Below, piece after piece: positions 6,179 through 9,321 of a stretch of DNA of 9,321 nucleotides. The position numbers were made by a program, and so were the translations under genes. Position 1 is the first letter of the stretch, and each line of letters starts with the position of its first letter. The stretch is from CAZFQG01 sp964520785 (GTDB lineage Bacteria; Planctomycetota; Planctomycetia; Pirellulales; Thermoguttaceae). The DNA lies in contig CAZFQG010000225.1 in assembly GCA_964520785.1 (NCBI GenBank), positions 1-9,321 of the forward strand, written 5' to 3'. Below the pieces are notes generated by a model that was not told the origin of the DNA, ran no database searches, and saw only the letters and a list, made by a program, of their open reading frames with translations.

Positions 6179-7774
6179 TCAATTCTCGACGAGAAGCCCG
6201 AATTGCATTACTCGGTCGAGGCACTCGTCGACGATATGCTCGAAGAACTCCGGCCGGTCCGAGCCGCCGGATGCGGCATCGTCTTGCTTGAGTGAAAACT
6301 GGCCGAGCTTCACGCCCAGATCGAGGCTCTTGGCAAGCTGTTTGCGGTCGTGGTATCCGTCCAGGCGGCGGAGGATGTGCGTCATGACCGGGTCGAGTAT
6401 ATGCGTATTGTGCAATGGACTGACCACCGCGCTGGAACGCGCGATCTGCCACTGCGCGATATCGCTGATCCTCGGGCGTTCGGCGATTCGCGTCGTTAAT
6501 CTCGGCGGCGTCAGGCAGATGTTCAAAACGCCGCGCGAGAACGGAATCACCAGAGAATCGGCCAGGGCGCGGAGCCCTCGTTTCGGATCGTCCCGTTTCG
6601 GGGCGGGTTTGACTTTGCTCAGGGAAACGGCCTTTTCCCAAAGCTCCTCGCAGGAGACATAGCGGGGCCGTTCCCGGTAGAGATGGACCATCGCCGCCTT
6701 GACGAGCGGGTCCGAAACCTCGAGCGTCACCGTAAATCCCAGAACCGGGAACGTCATCTTCAGCGAGTTTCCGTCGGCCGGGTCGACGTTCTTCAACTCA
6801 TCCGGATCGCGAGCCCCCAGCGAGAAGTGAAACCGCATCAGGTCCTCGCTCCCCAGACTGCGGTCCAACGCCACCTCCTGTCGGCAAAGCATCGTCGAGC
6901 GGAACCGGCGGTAGCTGAAAAAGTCGATGTATTGCTCCTGTTTCAGCAGGGGCATCGCCCGGATCATCTGGCCGATATCGTCGGGGATGGGATAGTTGTC
7001 CAGGAGCATCAGTGCGAACGTCGGCTCGCCGAGGTATTGCAGGGCGTGTTCCTTGGCCATCCCGGCGATTTGCATGAAATAGAACGGCCGGTTGCAGGTC
7101 TCCAGGTACTCGTGGGCCACATATCCTTTGTCCTGAGCGAGCGTGATTGCACTCTCCTGCTTGAAGATCGCCGTCAGCGGCGATTCCTTGGGGCCGTATT
7201 CGGCCATGAACCGCGCGAAGGCGACCGCGTGTTCCAGCCGCTCTTGGGGCGAGCTGAAATGGGAGGCGTGAAACGCCATCGCGTTGCGGACGATCTCCAC
7301 CGAATGCCAAGCCGGATACGTGTTATACGAGACGATCGCCACTCCCTGCGGCGCGAGATTCGTCTGGAATATCCCGAATATCTTCTCCTGGACTTCATCC
7401 GGCACCCACGACAGGATCCCGTGGCAGATGATATAGTCGAATTCACCCCAAGAGGCGTCGACCTCCATGATGTCCGCGTGCCGGAACTCGACGTTCTTCG
7501 CCCCCAGGTCTTTCGCCAGCCGTTTCGCCTCGCCGATCTGCCGGCTGGAAAGGTCGATCCCCAGGAATTCCGATTTGGGAAAGTCCAGCGCCTGCGGAAC
7601 CAGGTTCATCCCGGACGCGCAGCCCAACTCCAGCACCCGGCACCGGGAGATCGGCTTGGGACTCATTCCGAAGAGCGCCCCGGTCGTCTCCAGCACGCGA
7701 ATATGAGTCGTGGGATGCGCCTGGGAAGGATACGGCGTCGTATCGTACGCGGTCAGTTTCTTGGGGTCGGCCAT
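6179..7774 (-). CDS. SAM-dependent methyltransferase with regulatory domain (PKMT-like)
   Basis: The protein has 531 residues from the preferred start. Numbers here count from the upstream Met at 7777. The N-terminus has YDTTPYPSQAHPTTH (11-25), typical of this family. A class I SAM-binding fold follows: motif I VLELGCASGMN (48-58), the acidic ribose-binding segment GIDLSS (73-78), HADIMEVD (100-107) and FDYIICHGILSWVPD (113-127), then YNTYPAWH (151-158). The middle (about 200-330) fits the methyltransferase regulatory domain, and the rest resembles the C-terminal domains of rickettsial protein-lysine methyltransferases PKMT1/2, which have similar length and order. It may therefore methylate a protein, but no target is seen here. 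No signal peptide or membrane segment is present. GAGG (complement of 7781-7784) lies three bases before ATG 7777 and six before ATG 7774, so 7774 is preferred. It is divergent from the sulfotransferase and is first of a probable two-gene unit with the nucleosidase. Confidence 0.88.
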   Translation of the reverse strand: MADPKKLTAYDTTPYPSQAHPTTHIRVLETTGALFGMSPKPISRCRVLELGCASGMNLVPQALDFPKSEFLGIDLSSRQIGEAKRLAKDLGAKNVEFRHADIMEVDASWGEFDYIICHGILSWVPDEVQEKIFGIFQTNLAPQGVAIVSYNTYPAWHSVEIVRNAMAFHASHFSSPQERLEHAVAFARFMAEYGPKESPLTAIFKQESAITLAQDKGYVAHEYLETCNRPFYFMQIAGMAKEHALQYLGEPTFALMLLDNYPIPDDIGQMIRAMPLLKQEQYIDFFSYRRFRSTMLCRQEVALDRSLGSEDLMRFHFSLGARDPDELKNVDPADGNSLKMTFPVLGFTVTLEVSDPLVKAAMVHLYRERPRYVSCEELWEKAVSLSKVKPAPKRDDPKRGLRALADSLVIPFSRGVLNICLTPPRLTTRIAERPRISDIAQWQIARSSAVVSPLHNTHILDPVMTHILRRLDGYHDRKQLAKSLDLGVKLGQFSLKQDDAASGGSDRPEFFEHIVDECLDRVMQFGLLVEN

Positions 7775-8077
7775 CATGAACCTCGAAAGGAATCGAGCTT
7801 GTTAATCCTGGTAAGGTGCGCAGATAGATTCGGCTTATCCAGTTATATCGACGATTCGTCCATGGCGACTTGTGAGAAAGGCCCGACAAACCGGCAATCT
7901 CCGGAAAAATTGCTCTATTCATCGCAAAACACGGTGGTTCTCTAATCATTTTTTTCGGCCTGACCGAACAAGAGACCGGGGTGCGCGCTATGCGCGGGCC
8001 GCGTTGGTCACGTGGTTTCGCGCGGCACGTTCCCCGTCGAACCATAGCCGAAACGCCCTTGACGAGAATTGCGTGAT
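7775..8077. other. Divergent intergenic region, about 300 bases, no gene called
   Basis: This stretch separates the leftward methyltransferase from the rightward TPR-sulfotransferase and should hold both promoters. Its middle (about 7900-7960) is more AT-rich than the genes, with a run of seven T near 7950. The minus strand reads TATAAC near 7840, a possible -10, but without a convincing -35. A small hairpin, CGCGC 7984-7988 with GCGCG 7992-7996, lies nearer the sulfotransferase. Frames crossing it give arginine-rich, family-less peptides and are not believable genes. Confidence 0.35.
7781..7784 (-). promoter_or_regulatory. Ribosome binding site of the methyltransferase
   Basis: On the minus strand GAGG is followed by TTC and two consecutive ATGs. 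Its spacing is three bases to the first and six to the second, which favours translation from the second ATG (7774). Confidence 0.55.
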
Positions 8078-9321
8078 ATGGGCAAGAAGAAAAAGTCCGC
8101 GATAAACGATGAATTCGCCGAAGCACAATCTCTGCTGAAGCAAGAACGCTGGGAAGACGCGGCGAAGCTTCTGGAGGATATGGCCGAGGAGGATCCGCGA
8201 CGGCTGAAGTGTTGGGGGTTTCTGGGCGTCGCGCGGTTCAACCAGGGACACTATGAAGAGGCGCTTGCCGCTTTCGAGGAGATCATCCGCCGCGCGGACA
8301 TTCCCCCGGCCGGGGCCTGTTATCAGGCGTCGGTCGCCGCCGAGTCGATTCAGCGGCATCAACTGGCGATCCGTTACGCACGGATGTCGACCGAGTTGTC
8401 GCCGGAAACGCCGGAATTCCTCCTCCATTTGGGTTCCCTCCTCAACAGTCGCCATTGTTACGAGGAGGCGGAAGAGATTCTCCGCCGAGGGATCGAATTG
8501 AACGAGAAGAACCCCCATCTTCTCGTGGCCCTGGGAGAATCGATCCGGGATCAGGGGCGTGTCGGCGAATCAGAGTCGTATTTCCAAAAGGCCCTGGAGT
8601 TGGCCCCGAAGAACCCGGGGATCCGCGCCAGCGTATCGCTGACGCACGAGAAACTCAACCAAGTGGACGAGGCGAGGAAGGCGGCGGAGGACGCGCTCGA
8701 AATCAATCCGGAGGAACCGTCGGCACATCTGGCGCTGGCGAAATGCGAATTCCGCGAGAAAAACTACGAGAAAGCCGTCAATCGGCTGAAACCGCTCTTG
8801 GAAAAGGTCTGCCCCGGCTCAAAGGCGGGCATTCTCAACGAACTGGGAATGTGCTACGACAAGCTGGGTCAAACGGACGACGCCTTCGCCTGCTTCGCCG
8901 AATCGAAACGCATCCTCCGCGAACGGCAGGAGGACTTGGAGGAACTGAAGGAAGAAGGCTTCCGGACGATCACCGTGTCGCACGAGGTATTCACCCCCAC
9001 CTTTTTACGGACGCAAACTCCCGCTCCGCCCCTCGTAGGCGAGTCTTCCCCCATATTCGTTATCGGGTTTCCCCGCAGCGGAACGACCCTTCTGGATCAG
9101 ATCCTGGACAGCCACTCCCGGTTACAGACGATGGAGGAGCGGCCTACCGGCAGGGCGGCCGTCCTGTCCTTGCAGGCGTACGGCGAGGTCAACGCGAAGA
9201 CCCTCGCGCAGATGACGCCGCGGCAATTCGCGCACGCCCGGTCGGCCTATTTCGCCGAGGTGGAAAAATACCTCACTCGCGAGCCGGGTTCGGTAGTCGT
9301 CGACCGGCAGCCGTTCAACAC
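8078..9321 (+). CDS. TPR-repeat sulfotransferase, 3' end cut by the window
   Basis: The frame is open from ATG 8078 to the window end: 414 codons, incomplete. After a lysine-rich start (GKKKKS) about eight tetratricopeptide units span residues 11-283, with TPR-type positions in GHYEEALAAFEEII (57-70), CYEEAEEILRRGIELNEKNP (127-146) and GRVGESESYFQKALELAPKNP (160-180, where the unit boundary is clearest). The sulfotransferase domain then begins: FVIGFPRSGTTLLDQILDSH (327-346) contains the loop that binds the 5'-phosphate of PAPS, and VVDRQPFN (407-414) matches the family segment usually written DK-x-P-x-N, here with Arg for Lys. Such proteins move sulfate from PAPS to a carbohydrate or protein acceptor; the TPR part likely binds the acceptor or partners. 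No signal peptide or membrane segment is seen at the N-terminus, so a cytoplasmic location is likely. The ribosome binding site is weak. The missing remainder should hold the 3'-phosphate-binding half of the domain. Confidence 0.88.
   Translation, partial: MGKKKKSAINDEFAEAQSLLKQERWEDAAKLLEDMAEEDPRRLKCWGFLGVARFNQGHYEEALAAFEEIIRRADIPPAGACYQASVAAESIQRHQLAIRYARMSTELSPETPEFLLHLGSLLNSRHCYEEAEEILRRGIELNEKNPHLLVALGESIRDQGRVGESESYFQKALELAPKNPGIRASVSLTHEKLNQVDEARKAAEDALEINPEEPSAHLALAKCEFREKNYEKAVNRLKPLLEKVCPGSKAGILNELGMCYDKLGQTDDAFACFAESKRILRERQEDLEELKEEGFRTITVSHEVFTPTFLRTQTPAPPLVGESSPIFVIGFPRSGTTLLDQILDSHSRLQTMEERPTGRAAVLSLQAYGEVNAKTLAQMTPRQFAHARSAYFAEVEKYLTREPGSVVVDRQPFN

Noticed and set aside
6683..7945. 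420-codon plus-strand frame opposite the methyltransferase
   Set aside because: It is another in-register antisense frame over a well-supported family gene, with an Arg- and His-rich product that matches nothing.
7872..8105. 77-codon plus-strand frame in the intergenic region
   Set aside because: The composition is arginine-rich and typical of chance frames in GC-rich DNA. It overlaps the sulfotransferase start, and no ribosome binding site was seen.
7443..8126. Minus-strand 227-codon frame spanning the divergent intergenic region
   Set aside because: It overlaps the methyltransferase start in another frame, is Arg/Pro/Ser-rich, and also runs antisense into the start of the sulfotransferase.
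1258..9321. Sulfatase-maturation and sulfotransferase genes as one sulfate-metabolism island
   Set aside because: The SUMF1-fold protein lacks one FGE cysteine, no sulfatase gene is present, and the sulfotransferase is almost 6 kb away in a separate unit.

Overview
The window reads as chromosomal DNA from a GC-rich bacterium, most likely a member of the Planctomycetota. The grounds are the mix of families: a secreted SUMF1-fold protein, Gfo/Idh/MocA oxidoreductases of which one has a twin-arginine signal, a TPR-sulfotransferase, and a methyltransferase of the PKMT/regulatory-domain type. No single marker gene proves this. There are no RNA genes, insertion sequences, CRISPR arrays or phage genes that I can see.

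Left part (1-1257). A minus-strand apbE-type FAD:protein FMN transferase with an export signal ends at 134. It is divergent from the next gene across a 62-base spacer that carries a tandem 11-base AT-rich repeat. The first 133 bases hold nothing I can call with confidence.

Central plus-strand cluster (1258-5138). A secreted SUMF1/FGE-fold protein (1258) is followed after 39 bases by a cytoplasmic Gfo/Idh/MocA oxidoreductase (start best placed at 2452). After another 95 bases comes a close paralogue with a Tat signal peptide (start best placed at 3813). The second gap carries two copies of the same small hairpin (GGTGCG..CGCACC) just ahead of the ribosome binding site. The likely sense is a carbohydrate or polyol oxidation/reduction function present on both sides of the cytoplasmic membrane, with a secreted partner; the substrate is unknown. 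A strong hairpin (5168-5196) lies between this cluster and the converging genes to its right.

Right part (5260-7774, minus strand). A two-gene unit: a SAM-dependent methyltransferase with the regulatory-domain architecture of protein-lysine methyltransferases, then 55 bases downstream a phosphorylase-superfamily nucleosidase with the catalytic Glu/Glu/Asp pattern of MTA/SAH nucleosidases. One gene would make S-adenosylhomocysteine and the other may remove it.

Right edge (8078-9321, plus strand). A TPR-sulfotransferase starts here, is divergent from the methyltransferase across about 300 bases of unassigned DNA, and is cut by the window end. It holds roughly eight TPR units followed by the PAPS-binding loop.

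Nothing here is a proven new system. The most interesting points are the cytoplasmic/exported oxidoreductase pair behind a SUMF1-fold protein that has only one of the two FGE active-site cysteines, the duplicated hairpin between the pair, and the methyltransferase-nucleosidase pairing.
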